A stretch of 50,122 bases of DNA from Evernia prunastri (taxonomy: Eukaryota > Ascomycota > Lecanoromycetes > Lecanorales > Parmeliaceae): assembly GCA_003184365.1 (NCBI GenBank), contig NKYR01000198.1:1-50122 (forward strand), in the 5' to 3' direction. Positions 8,387-18,426 of the stretch are shown one piece after another. A model generated the notes under the pieces. That model had not been told where the DNA came from. It saw nothing but the letters and a program-made list of their open reading frames with translations, and made no database searches. Numbering within the stretch: position 1 is the first letter of the stretch; the number at the start of each line of letters is the position of its first letter. A program made the translations under genes and the position numbers.

Positions 8387-9631
8387 ATGAAAGGCTTGTG
8401 CCTTCTAAGATGGAGCGGCTCAGTCCTCTCACCACGCACGAGACCATGCTGCTCTATTCTCAAACATGGCTATCGATATCGAGCCCAACCTCTCAATCTG
8501 CTTCGTCTTCAATCTTCCTTTGCAGCACCGATACGGACGGATTCAGATCAAGAAGGTGACATTGAGCCACGACATCCGACAAATTACACTCTCCTTCCGT
8601 CTCCACCGCCCTCACGCGCCCATTCCTCTGCGCGCCTCTCCGCTCTACATGCTCGACTCGTTCTCCCTCCTCGCCTACCCTTGGAAAGTCTTGCGCGCTG
8701 CCTTGTCGACCCTTCCGCCGATCTAAACCCCAATTTCAGCAATGCCTCTCTCTCCATCCTCGGCTACGACCTCTTGGGCTATTACACCTCGGAAGCAATC
8801 CTCTGCCGCTACCCCCGTCTTCCAACCGAAGTCTTACTTGCCGCCATGTTCGCTTACTGTGGGCCTAAAACTCTTGCGGCCATTACGCGAGAATGGGGCG
8901 TCGAAGTGGCGGCAGCGCCCGGGGGGGAAGTCGATCCTGGGTTTCTACAACGCACGAGGCGGAAAGCGGGCAATGCGAGCGTGAACGGTACTGGCACACA
9001 ATTTAAGGATCTCCCAAGAGTTGAAGAAGACCTCAGCACGCGACCTAATCCAGAGCAGCAGGCAAGGGGCTGGCGCAGAGGTGCGAATAGCAAGACCGTC
9101 TATGATGACTACTTCGGCGACGAAACGGAGCGACCCGAGCTGCGAGAGGAAGTCGCTCAGCAGAAGGCTGAGAGGGGAGTCACGCTCGAAGAAGCATCCA
9201 GCGGGTTTGTAAGGGCGTTGATGGGTGCGGTGTATCTACATGCCGGAAAGAAGGCTGCGTATAATTTCTTTAAAGCGCATATCCTCAGTCGCTATTTGGA
9301 TGTGAGCAAGTTGTTCGAGTTTCGACAGCCAACAAAGGATCTGAGCAAACTCTGTGCGAGAGAAGGGTTTGAGAGTCCTGTGGCGAGAATACTGAGTGAG
9401 ACTGGGAGGAAAGCCCGACATCCTGTCTTCGTGGTCGGCGTCTTCGCAGGAAAGGATAAACTCGGAGAAGGGTCCGGAGGCAGTCTGGATGAGGCCAGAA
9501 TTCGAGCTGCCGTGGGTGCACTGAAGGGTTGGTACTTGTACAGTCCTCTAGAATTGAGGGTCCCCAGCGAGGCTACTGAGGGAAAGCCTTGGGAGCCGGT
9601 ACTCGTGGATGGTGGAGAGGTGGTTGTGTGA
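8387..9631 (+). CDS. mrpl3: Mitochondrial large-subunit ribosomal protein mL44 (MRPL3-type)
   Basis: Intronless, 414 residues from ATG 8387 (an open frame continues 15 nt upstream without an ATG). The N-terminal ~45 residues are rich in Arg, Leu and Ser, a typical presequence. A ribonuclease III-like domain follows, with LGYDLLGYYTSEAILCRYPR (about residues 123-142) and LPTEVLLAAMF, and FVRALMGAVYLHAGKKAA further on. A double-stranded RNA-binding type segment lies at about 344-390 (HPVFVVGVF...EARIRAAVGALKGWYLYSP). This order is characteristic of mL44, which binds rRNA in the mitoribosome. The RNase III catalytic acidic residues are not obvious, as in the family. An inserted charged region (about 180-275) is longer than I would expect. 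Confidence 0.88.
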   Translation: MKGLCLLRWSGSVLSPRTRPCCSILKHGYRYRAQPLNLLRLQSSFAAPIRTDSDQEGDIEPRHPTNYTLLPSPPPSRAHSSARLSALHARLVLPPRLPLESLARCLVDPSADLNPNFSNASLSILGYDLLGYYTSEAILCRYPRLPTEVLLAAMFAYCGPKTLAAITREWGVEVAAAPGGEVDPGFLQRTRRKAGNASVNGTGTQFKDLPRVEEDLSTRPNPEQQARGWRRGANSKTVYDDYFGDETERPELREEVAQQKAERGVTLEEASSGFVRALMGAVYLHAGKKAAYNFFKAHILSRYLDVSKLFEFRQPTKDLSKLCAREGFESPVARILSETGRKARHPVFVVGVFAGKDKLGEGSGGSLDEARIRAAVGALKGWYLYSPLELRVPSEATEGKPWEPVLVDGGEVVV

Positions 9632-10178
9632 GACTTGAATGTGGAAGTGGATGGACATACCTCGCCGTCATTTTGCCGCTGCAAGACATAGGCGCTTCTT
9701 GTGAAAATCTCTTGTGTGCATCAGCAGGTTTCATTTGGCGGCGTCTGAGCTTGTATATCATATGTACATCGAGAAAGACGCCCATCTCCAAAAGCCGTGT
9801 TTCGCTCGAAATTTTGGTTGATGCTGGTAGAGTCAAAAGGCGATTCTTCCAACAAACTCTTGTTTTGCCTGGACACGGATAAATACTACTGAGTTGTCAC
9901 ACAAAAATCCGAATTTCTTTGCATACCCTCAAAATTTCCAATTGCCAACAATCTGGCCCCAGTTCAAACTTTTCGAAAGGGATAGATAGATTCAAGTATC
10001 GATTAGTACTCCCAATCGTCTATAATTTCCTATAGTATCATCATGTCAAAGCCACTTTTGTAGCCGGAAGCAGTATGTACAAGCACGACTGGTATCTTGA
10101 TGCTTTCGCTTAAAAGCCAGTGCATCAGCAAACCACTGCAAAAAGAAAACCTCTCTCCCAGTTGCAAAATCCACATCA
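9632..10178. other. Convergent intergenic spacer
   Basis: Between the stop codons of mL44 (plus) and the La protein (minus). Contains no recognised gene; small predicted frames here are antisense or random. Confidence 0.6.
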
Positions 10179-11830
10179 TTACTCTTCGACCTTCAAATCG
10201 ACCTTTTTGGAGTTTCCCTGCTCCTCCGCTCCATCGTCGTCTTCCCGAGCACGCTTCTTCGAGCCGGCATCGGCGGCGGCATCAGCACGAGCTTCACTTG
10301 GTGCTATGGCCGCTTCCACTGCCTTCTGGTCATCCTTCGTAGAGGTGTTTGTAGCCTCTGTTGGGTCGTCGTTGGCCTTCCCTGGGTGTTCCCCTGGCTT
10401 CTCTGCGTTTACGCTAATCTTGTTATCCGATCTAGGGCTTGAGGTCCTGACTTTAGGAACTCCGCTGTGCGATTGTTAGAGTGAGTTGGCATCGGGTGGA
10501 TGATGATGCCTCTGAAGAGCACATAAACTCACCGCTCGTCTCTCTCTCCTCTCTCTTCTTTCCTGTTCCTAGATCTATCTCGGCCGTCTCTGCCTCGGCC
10601 ACCTCCACGACCACGTCCTGAGCCGCCGAAACCCCTACGCTTTCCACCGTTCCCATCTTTGAAGCCGCTCTTGCGGTCTTCTTCCCGACGAACTCTCCAA
10701 TCGCGATTATCCTTGCCATCCTTGTCATCTCTATCGCGTCGGTCACCCTTCTCCCCTCGCCTATCACGATCACGACCAGCCCATTCACGATTACCCTTCT
10801 GATGGGGGCGATCGTCCTCGTTAGGCCTTACACGGCCAGCTGCAATATCATCGACCTTGTCATCGCAGTACTGTTTCTTGCTCTTGATCTGCAGATCGTT
10901 GCCTTGCCACTTAGGCTTAGGGTCTAGAGAGAGGAAAGCCTTCTGTGTTTCCTCCGAGTCAAACTCCACAAACACGCTTCCTTTGAATGTACCGTCAAAG
11001 GATCGTCGTAAGCGCACGGAGTTGGTGGAGCCGTGGTGAGCAAAGAATGCTTCGATATCGAACTGAGTGCTTGACTGTTCTTCTCCAAAACCCTTCGCGT
11101 AGACACTCCGAGCCATGGTCTTGTCTTCGTGGACTTTTTGTATCTCTACCATTGGCTTACCTACCAGATCCTCAGGTAACGGAACCTTTCGCTGGATGGC
11201 TGTGTCATCTTGCACAACGTTTAGGATGGCACTCTCTCTGAGAGCGTCGACAATGGCGGACAAAGGCTGGAAGTGGCGCATACGCTTGAACGAGTGGATG
11301 ATACCGATTGGAACTGGTAAATTCTCGTGGCCTTCGACTTTCGTGAAGAGAAATTTGTCGGTCAGAAGGTTAGAGTCTGAGAAGTAGAATTCAACCTTGA
11401 GTAGTGGCCGTCAGCGTTTGAAAGGATTTTAAAGCATGTGAGGAAAACACACTTGTTTGCGAATCGCATCAGGATCGCTGCTCTCCTGTCGAGAAACGAG
11501 ATCCGACTTGTTATTGTGCCTTTTGTGAGGACGATCATTTTGATTGCCATACTGTTTACGAGGCCTATCGTTCCATTTCTGTCCTTCCCGAACTCTCTTA
11601 GTAGGCTCGTCCTGCTTTGGGCCCTCTTTCTCGGATTCCTGGCGCGTCTTTTCTTCTCCATCTACTGGGCTTGTGGAACTCTTTCCGGTCGACGCTGCTT
11701 CATTACCATTCATCTGACTCTCCGGTTTCGATTCTTCGATCAACCTTTCAATTGCGTTTTGCGACTCGTCAAGTGAGGGTACTCCTGCTTGGTCCCCGTT
11801 TGCATGATTGGTCACCTCTTCCGCTTCCAT
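10179..11830 (-). CDS. La-type RNA-binding protein (Lhp1/SS-B homologue)
   Basis: Minus strand, three exons: 11453-11830, 10533-11395 and 10179-10464 (introns of 57 and 68 nt), 508 residues. A La motif spans the first splice junction (DPDAIRKQ joined to VEFYFSDSNLL, then IVDALRES). An RRM follows at about 222-300, with SVYAKGF as RNP2 and KGSVFVEF as RNP1. Then comes an Arg/Gly/Asp-rich tail with GFGGSGRGRGGGRGR and a final Lys/Glu-rich segment with KKRARED, probably a nuclear signal. La binds 3' oligo-U ends of pol III transcripts and aids tRNA and small RNA maturation. The frame is open about 110 nt upstream of the chosen ATG without another ATG, so a short upstream exon is possible. Divergent from uS4m. 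Confidence 0.88.
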
Positions 11831-12400
11831 ACTGGAAGAACCTTTTACTGATTGATTGTCAGTCTCAGCCCATTTCTCCTCAGCATCGACAGAAGAGGGT
11901 GTCCCCAGTAGCTTTGAATCAAGAAACAGAGCAAAGCCACTGAACTTTTATGAAATTACGAAATATTTGATGCGAGCTTTACCTTCTGCTTAAGACCTCC
12001 GATTGTAAATTCATGCACATATAAATTGGAGCACTCCAGTCACGAAAGTAGGGGCTAGATCTTCAAGTGCAATGGTAGATAGATTATAGGATATTGTAAC
12101 CAGGTATCAAGCATGTACTGCTCCTGTGCCTTGGGAAACAATGTTCTGCGAGAGAAGGGTCGACTTGTTTATGATATGAGAAGCTGATGGTGACTCGAAG
12201 AAGGAAGACTAAGAGATAGTTAGAGTCATGAAAAAGTGGGAGACCTCTCCTCGTCTCTCTCAAACGAGCGGGGCAGTTTTTCCCGGCTCCGACTACGGTG
12301 AACCACAAAGACCCGGTGGCGAAGGCGGAATCCATAAATTATATTGGCCTTGGGCGACACTTTTAACTACTAACCATCACTTATACCAGATCGATTGACC
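11831..12400. promoter_or_regulatory. Divergent intergenic region, La / uS4m
   Basis: About 570 bp between divergent starts. The La frame stays open to about 11947 (bounded by TAA), suggesting an unplaced 5' exon or leader on the minus strand. No named operator seen. Confidence 0.4.
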
Positions 12401-13776
12401 ATGCGCAAAAGGTTTCATGGCCTCAAAAGAATCGTAAGTATTCCCGTGCAACAGGTGTCGTTCACGATTATATACCGACTTACACCCTTCGTAGAAACTT
12501 CGACAGTCTTGGAATAAATACAATCTATTCAATCTCTCTCGTGTCGAACCCCCCAAAAATACAGAAAGAACCTTTTTCCAGCAGAAATGGACCGCCAAAG
12601 CTTTGACAAGAGCATACCATGGCGAAACTGTCAGAGAAAAGCAGTGGACCAGGATGTTCCGACGAACGATCCGCTCTGTGGTGCCGATGGATTACAAGAT
12701 GCTCGCAGAGAAGGATGGATCAGAACAGGCCAAAGGGAGAGGGTCTGGCCTTGAGCCACCTCCTGATCAGAAGTCTAAACCATTCCCGCGGACACCATAC
12801 CTTAACATGATATATGCGCCAATTGAGCGGAGGCTGGACACGGCAATCTTCCGGGCTCTGTTCGCAAGTAGTACGAGGCAGGCCCGCCAATTTGTGGTAC
12901 ACGGATATGTCAGAGTCAATGGAAAGAAGGTCCTTATAACTCCCAAGCCATTTACTACCACATAGCTAACCTCAGGACGGGTAGATGATTTACCCAGGCT
13001 ACCAATTGAATCCTGGCGACATGTTCCAAGTGGAGCCTGATCGCGTGCTTTATGCTACCGGCGCGCCAAAAGACAAGTTCGAACGTCGCGCTGGCCGCAA
13101 ACTACGGGCCAAATATTCCAAGCTGGCGTCTACCTCTGAAGGGTCTGATGATGCAGAGCCCCAAACGCCCAAGTCAGACACACTCCCCGCAACCACCTCA
13201 ACCGACAATACCCAGAAAGAAATCCTCCAGTCTCTCCTCAGCCAAGCGAAAGAGCTTCTCGCAACTCCTTCAACTTCTCTGACGGCGAAGCGAAAGCAAG
13301 ATCTCCGCGCCTTTCAAAGAAACGTCAGACGCACCTTAGGCCGCCCCCAGACTCTAACAGCGACGTCCCTCGACAGCCAACTAGCAGAAATAGTAGCCCG
13401 AATGACGACAGTACCGAAAACCCGGCCAGCATCACCGTCACCTTCAGTGCCAGAAGTACCCGAACTCTCGACGCCCGAACTCCGAGCAGAAGCCGCCACC
13501 CTCGATCCTACCCAGCTCAGGACTCTCCGCGATGCTCTCAGAGAAGCGCGCGAGAACCCTGTGGATCCATCGAAACCGTACGCTACCCCTTGGCGGCCTC
13601 GGGAGTGGATGTCAGCATTTGCATTTGTGCCCCGATATTTAGAGGTGCACCAGAGAGTATGCGCGGCAGTATACCTGAGGCATCCGGTTGCGAGGCCAGG
13701 CTTGGCAGAGGTGCCAACGCCCTACGGGACCGAGATAAATACCCTGGCTCATAATTGGTATCTACGGAGGAGGTAA
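12401..13776 (+). CDS. nam9: Mitochondrial small-subunit ribosomal protein uS4m (Nam9-type)
   Basis: Three exons: 12401-12433, 12495-12929 and 12985-13776, 419 residues. Exon 1 encodes only MRKRFHGLKRI, joined to KLRQSWNKYNLFNLS. TRAYHGETVREKQW and an S4 RNA-binding domain follow: APIERRLDTAIFRALFASST, ARQFVVHGYVRVNGKK, then YPGYQLNPGDMFQVEPDRVLY. This is the standard start and core of fungal uS4m; yeast Nam9 is the counterpart. The second half is a Thr/Ser/Pro-rich stretch and a conserved C-terminus (PWRPREWMSAFAFVPRYLEV) shared by fungal mitochondrial S4. The second intron has a weak donor, GTCCTT, but a CTAAC branch site and frame continuity support it. Convergent with the PPR gene. Confidence 0.9.
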
Positions 13777-13964
13777 AGGGGTGTATAGTAGGGGCTGGTA
13801 GCCGTAAGATTCTGTAAATGGTACATCAGCAGCTAAGCATGGCCCATTGCATGGACACAATTTGACCCTTAGGAAGTGCTATATCCTCGAATGCATCTCT
13901 GGGTATCTATGTACATTACGATGTTACAAACCTCGAATATGTAAGTGACCATTTCTACTGCGCC
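13777..13964. other. Convergent intergenic spacer
   Basis: 188 bp between the stops of uS4m and the PPR gene. No feature seen. Confidence 0.6.
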
Positions 13965-15752
13965 TCACGCTGTCCCAGATTCACCTTGTTCCTCGGGCTT
14001 GTCAGAGGCATCTCTCCAATGTTCTTTGATCAGATCCCCCACTCTCCATTTCGGAAATCCTTTACCTTGCCCATCGTCGACGAGTCTCCAGATCCTCTGA
14101 TCGCCTCTCTCGCAGGCTCTTCTTGCCAATGCGATGGAGGTGCCATTTCTTGGCCACCACCCCAAGTCGCGCATCTCCTCGAAATATCGCCAGGCATCTT
14201 CAATGCTATCTTCGCTATTGAGGCATACCAACATGAGCCTATCGTATGTAAGTCCGTTCGGCGTGACCTTGAGCGCCACCATTTCAGATGCCAGGAACAT
14301 GGCCAGATCCTTGCGTGCAGCTTGCGTGCAGCCGCGAAAGAGAAGATTGAATGTTGCGGTATCGGGGTGAAGAGAGTCTCCAAACCTGTGCAAGGTTTTA
14401 TAGATTGAAAGAGCAGAGGCAAGGTCATGATGAAATATGTACCCTTCCATTATCACATTGACAGCCTGTATCGGGATTTGACGGTCCTGCTCGCGAAGTT
14501 CTTCGAGTACTGAGAGTGCTGTAGCTGCCAGACTAGGAGACTGGGTCAGGTGGGTGAAGATGGGTCGAGTGGACCCTTCTGTGGGAGCATTCCCGGCAGC
14601 CGTCATGATGGCAAGGAGAGTAAATGATGTGCGAATATTCTTGGCGGCCATATACGTTTCCAGTAAAGCTTCGTAATGATGGAGCTGGACAGGGTTGCCC
14701 GATCGGCGGCCTAGGATACGTAGGGTGGACGTCGCGAGGTAAACGTCTCCATGACGAGCTGCAGTAGACAGTATATTGATGCAGATGCCAGCAGCAGGAT
14801 TGAGATACGAGCTCTCCACCCTCGCCCTGTAAGCAAAGAGGGTACCTCGGTGGTGGAGAGCGCGTGAGGCGGTATCGAGCAAGTAGTACCACAGGGTCGC
14901 TGAGATATAGAGTTCGCCAGATGAAATGCGGTGTTGCATTAGATTGACCGCTGTATCGAATTCTTCAGCAGAACAAAGGGTATATATGACCAAGTCATAA
15001 AGCCAAGGATCGACTTTGGCTCCTTCTTTTTGCATTTGTTCCAGAGTATCAAGCGCAAGCTCTAGCTGCCGCTCTCTGATCAGGCCCGCAATCACATCGT
15101 GCCAGCCGTCTTTGGTCAAAGAGAACCAGCGTTGGCGTAGTTCTTCGAGTATGCGTTGCCTTAACAGATAGTCTGGATGTATAGCAAGAACCTTCAGAGT
15201 GTAAGTTAAAGCATAATGACTCTTCTAGCGCTATCTCACCTTCAGAGCAGCATGATATGTAGCGGAGTCCGGAACAAGACCTTCCATGGCAATTTCATCT
15301 AGTATCCTAGCAACCTCTCCTGCCGAGCCATTCTGGCTGTCTGTGTTGGCGAGCAGCAATGCATCGTACAGCTTTAAATTCGGCTTCTGCCCGCGTTCCC
15401 TGACCAAAATTCTTACCATATCTCGAATGTGGGCATATCTGCCATTCAGAGTTGCCCTCCGCAACTCTTGATATGCGGATGTGATTTCGAGATCTCTCAT
15501 CCGAATTTGATCACGGACATGGTGGCCAGTGAGGAATGCCTCCCGATGAACGCACCGATGAGCTTGGAGCTTTACCAGCGGACTTAAAGACCACAAACCA
15601 GTCCGAGATCTTGTGGAGGAGTTTTGTGCATGGGTCTGGCGCTGTTGGACCATTCGACATCCTATTAAACTCGTCACACCTTGCGGCGAGATGGCTTTCC
15701 AAAAGGATTGGGGTACTACTTGACGGTTCACATAGACATTGCCATAACCCAT
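13965..15752 (-). CDS. Pentatricopeptide-repeat (PPR) protein, probably mitochondrial
   Basis: Minus strand, two exons: 15240-15752 and 13965-15191 with a 48-nt intron, 579 residues. Helical-pair repeats with PPR spacing are visible: LYDALLLANTDSQNG...ATYHAALKV, DGWHDVIAGLIRERQLELAL, LYDLVIYTLCSAEEFDTAV, TATFNLLFRGCTQAARKDLA and LTYDRLMLVCLNSEDSIEDA. PPR proteins bind organellar RNA. The N-terminus is basic, as in a presequence. The frame is open upstream of ATG 15752 and reads LRRHAFLRGQCYRKARQF, which also looks like a presequence but has no ATG, so an unplaced 5' exon is possible. No specific target or orthologue name can be given. Confidence 0.8.
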
Positions 15753-17687
15753 AAATTGTCGCGCTTTTCGATAGCATTGACCTCGAAGGAAAGCATGCCT
15801 TCTCAGGACGTTAGAGATTTGGAGTCAAGCGGTTAAACATCGGTAGAGTATAATTTGAAGCGCACCTTTTCTCCTGCACAGTTGTACAAAACCGCATATT
15901 GATCGGCGGCAAATACACCATATTCGCGCAATGCTTACTCGTATAAGATTGATAGCTAATCATTTCGAAGGTGAAAGAGCAAAAGGGTGCGGGTATATGA
16001 TTGAAATATATCTCACATTTTGCCATTTGGCCGTTGTTTTCTAAAAAGGATAAGTAGGCTATCGATCAACGCGGCCTCAGCGTTCAGTGAAAAGTCTAGC
16101 TAGGTCTTCGTTGCTCTTGTCTATCTTCATGACAAACATAATTGCTCTCTCCAATGTCTTCCTACGTACCTTCTCTAGCAACCTGTCTATCAGCATCCAG
16201 CAGCAATTCCATCTCTCAAATGACTCATCAGAGAGTAAGGCTTTCAAGGCTTTTGATGAAACCGTGAGCTACTCTATCCTTTCATCCACAATCTCAGCGT
16301 CCTATCGGGTCATTTGGAAGCCAAGCGCTTCATCCTGGCAACCACCAAATTGCACCTTCATCTCTTTCGCAAGCGATTTGTATGTCCGGGTTGTCCTGTT
16401 CATATGCGATAGCCCACCGCTTAGTAACATAGTCTGCTGAGATAGCGAGTCGTATTTTTTAATGATTGTCGTTATCAGGCGTCTCCCGGCGTTCGCATAC
16501 CAGAATTCACGAATTCCATTCTGCTAAGTGCAGCGTCAGGTTGGTGCAGCGAGGAGACGACTCGCTATCAATCAGTCTGCATTCATTTAAGATTCCGTGT
16601 GTACCGCATCTGCTACTTCTGCTCATCGCCTTTGTACTCGTGTCCGTGACAACTTCAACCCCAGATGTTGCAAATATACATACCAACAACGCTGGCAGAC
16701 AAGGACATGTGTCATCTTTGATGACTGAGAGCAGTCTTCAACATGCTCTGAAGCGTTCTGCTATCGCTAGGGATGTGTATGAGTTGCCGAATGGATGGGT
16801 TCGTACGATTGGCATACTTCTTTCCACTTCCTTGATCCCGGGCGTGCTCACTCCAATTACAAAAGCATTTCTGTTCTACAAGTCACCTTCCAACTTTGAG
16901 GGAGATATGCTTATACCAAAAGTCTTGTAGACCGGTCGAATCGACAAATACCTCTCTCTGCTGCCTGTGCAGATCGCCGCGTCGGTTCTCGAAAGCTTCT
17001 ATAACGTTGTAATAAACAATGTGAGGCAGAAATGGATACAGCAGCAGCCCCTAAACAGTTTCACCATCACGTGGGAGAACAGTAGGCACATTTCGGAGTT
17101 GTGATTTCCTATTTTGTACCAAGATTCGAGTCTTGAGACGTGCCTTTGGGAGTTTCCTATCTAGGCGTATTCCAAGGCTCGCTATACCCCCTCAAATAAG
17201 CAAGACTGACTCCAAAATTACAATGCAGGAGGTTTCGTTGGAAAATACGATGTACGACAGCGCATGACCTTGGAAAGAGGTGGCTGACGGCAGCAGGTCT
17301 ATTATATCCATTTGCCAACCGGAGAACAAATTTCGATACGGTTGTTAATACCCTTGGTAGCTGTGGGCGCATGACAGCTTGCCAGTCAGCTTGCCAGTCA
17401 GTCTTGGCATATGTCTATCGTGTGTTAGCAGGGTGCAAAGAAAGTATAGGTTTGTGAGTTGTAATGGAAAGAACAGGTATGGTGAACCAGGGGTCCAGGG
17501 TAGTTAGAGTTGCCCACCCCGAGGGTATGTTCAGATGCCGCAGGATATAGATGATTATCTCAATGGAGAGTGAAGTCGCATCATGCAGACTAGTCCTTCC
17601 AATCCTTCTAAGTCATGCTAGTGCATGTCTTGCTCTTGATTTCGAGCTAATTGACCAGATGTCCGAGGTAGGCCACATTGCCCGCTC
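15753..17687. other. Gene-poor 1.9-kb stretch
   Basis: No gene could be supported. On the minus strand around 16060-16440 codon-like fragments (LIDRLLEKVRRKT, IDKSNEDLARLFTER) fall in frames broken by stops, which may be a decayed gene. On the plus strand 16466-16930 is an open frame of 154 codons with one hydrophobic stretch and no recognised domain. A perfect 13-bp inverted repeat lies at 16441-16569. A direct repeat CAGCTTGCCAGT occurs near 17377-17400. Confidence 0.5.
16441..16569. repeat. 129-bp segment with perfect 13-bp terminal inverted repeats
   Basis: GATAGCGAGTCGT (16441-16453) is the exact reverse complement of ACGACTCGCTATC (16557-16569). No target duplication was found beside it. 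It could be a very small MITE remnant or a chance hairpin. Confidence 0.4.
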
Positions 17688-18176
17688 TCATCCTCTGCCC
17701 CTTCCTCTACCGCGAGCTCCTCTTGCCCCACCCCTTCCTCTGTCTCCTCTTCCTCCGTGATCGCCTCTCTGCACAACGCCACCCCTGCCACGACTCGATG
17801 GCTGACTCTGCTGTTGATCCTTAACCAGGTCGATGATCTCATCCGGTACTCGCAAGTACTTGATCTACCTCGAAGGTTATCCCACGCGGTTCATGTCACA
17901 TCAGTGTGGGAAAAGACATACATTGTTTCCCCTCACGTAGACCTCTGGTAGTCTGAAGAATTTGTCACCCTCTGGGCTTGTTTGGACCACCTCCTTGAGC
18001 GTGAGATTCATCCACGTATCGCAGCTGATCAAATGACCGTTGAGTGTCTCTCCATTCTTTAGCTCGACGAGCATGGGATGTCCTTGGGCGGCATTGAGGA
18101 GACCCAGTGGCAGCTGAGTCACTACGAAGTTAGAATATAGCACCGATATTTCCAGGATTGAGCTCCACTTTACCAT
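17688..18176 (-). CDS. lsm4: LSM4, U6 snRNA-associated Sm-like protein
   Basis: Minus strand, coding parts 18174-18176, 17922-18113 and 17688-17864, 123 residues. After splicing it starts MLPLGLLNAAQGHPMLVELK, continues NGETLNGHLISCDTWMN (Sm1), FFRLPEVYVRGNNIKYLRVP (Sm2, across the second intron) and DEIIDLVKDQQQ, and ends in an RG-rich tail. This is a nearly textbook Lsm4, part of the Lsm1-7 ring (mRNA decapping) and Lsm2-8 ring (U6 snRNA). The first coding exon is the ATG alone; the 60-nt intron (GTAAAG, CTAAC, CAG) is in frame without a stop, so unspliced mRNA would encode a 20-residue longer N-terminus. Divergent from the membrane protein gene. Confidence 0.93.
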
Positions 18177-18426
18177 TGCTGCGCTCTGTTTTACTATGTG
18201 GAGTGTAATTTAGCACCTACTTAATCAGATCATCAGAGATGCGCAGTTGTACGATCAGCCTTGCCAAGCAGCCATGTGGTACGAATACGCTTTTGTAGGG
18301 CTTACTCTAGCTTTTGGCAGTGGTGCAGTCGAAGAGTTGCTGCCTGCTGACTTCAACAACTTCGACAATAATTAAGTTTCTACAACCTCCCTCGAGAGGC
18401 GACTTCGAGTCGTGGTCGCCATCAGA
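18177..18426. promoter_or_regulatory. Divergent intergenic region, LSM4 / type I membrane protein
   Basis: 250 bp between divergent starts. No named motif recognised. Confidence 0.4.

Noticed and set aside
10120..10479. 119-codon plus-strand frame
   Set aside because: Antisense of the conserved-style C-terminal exon of the La protein.
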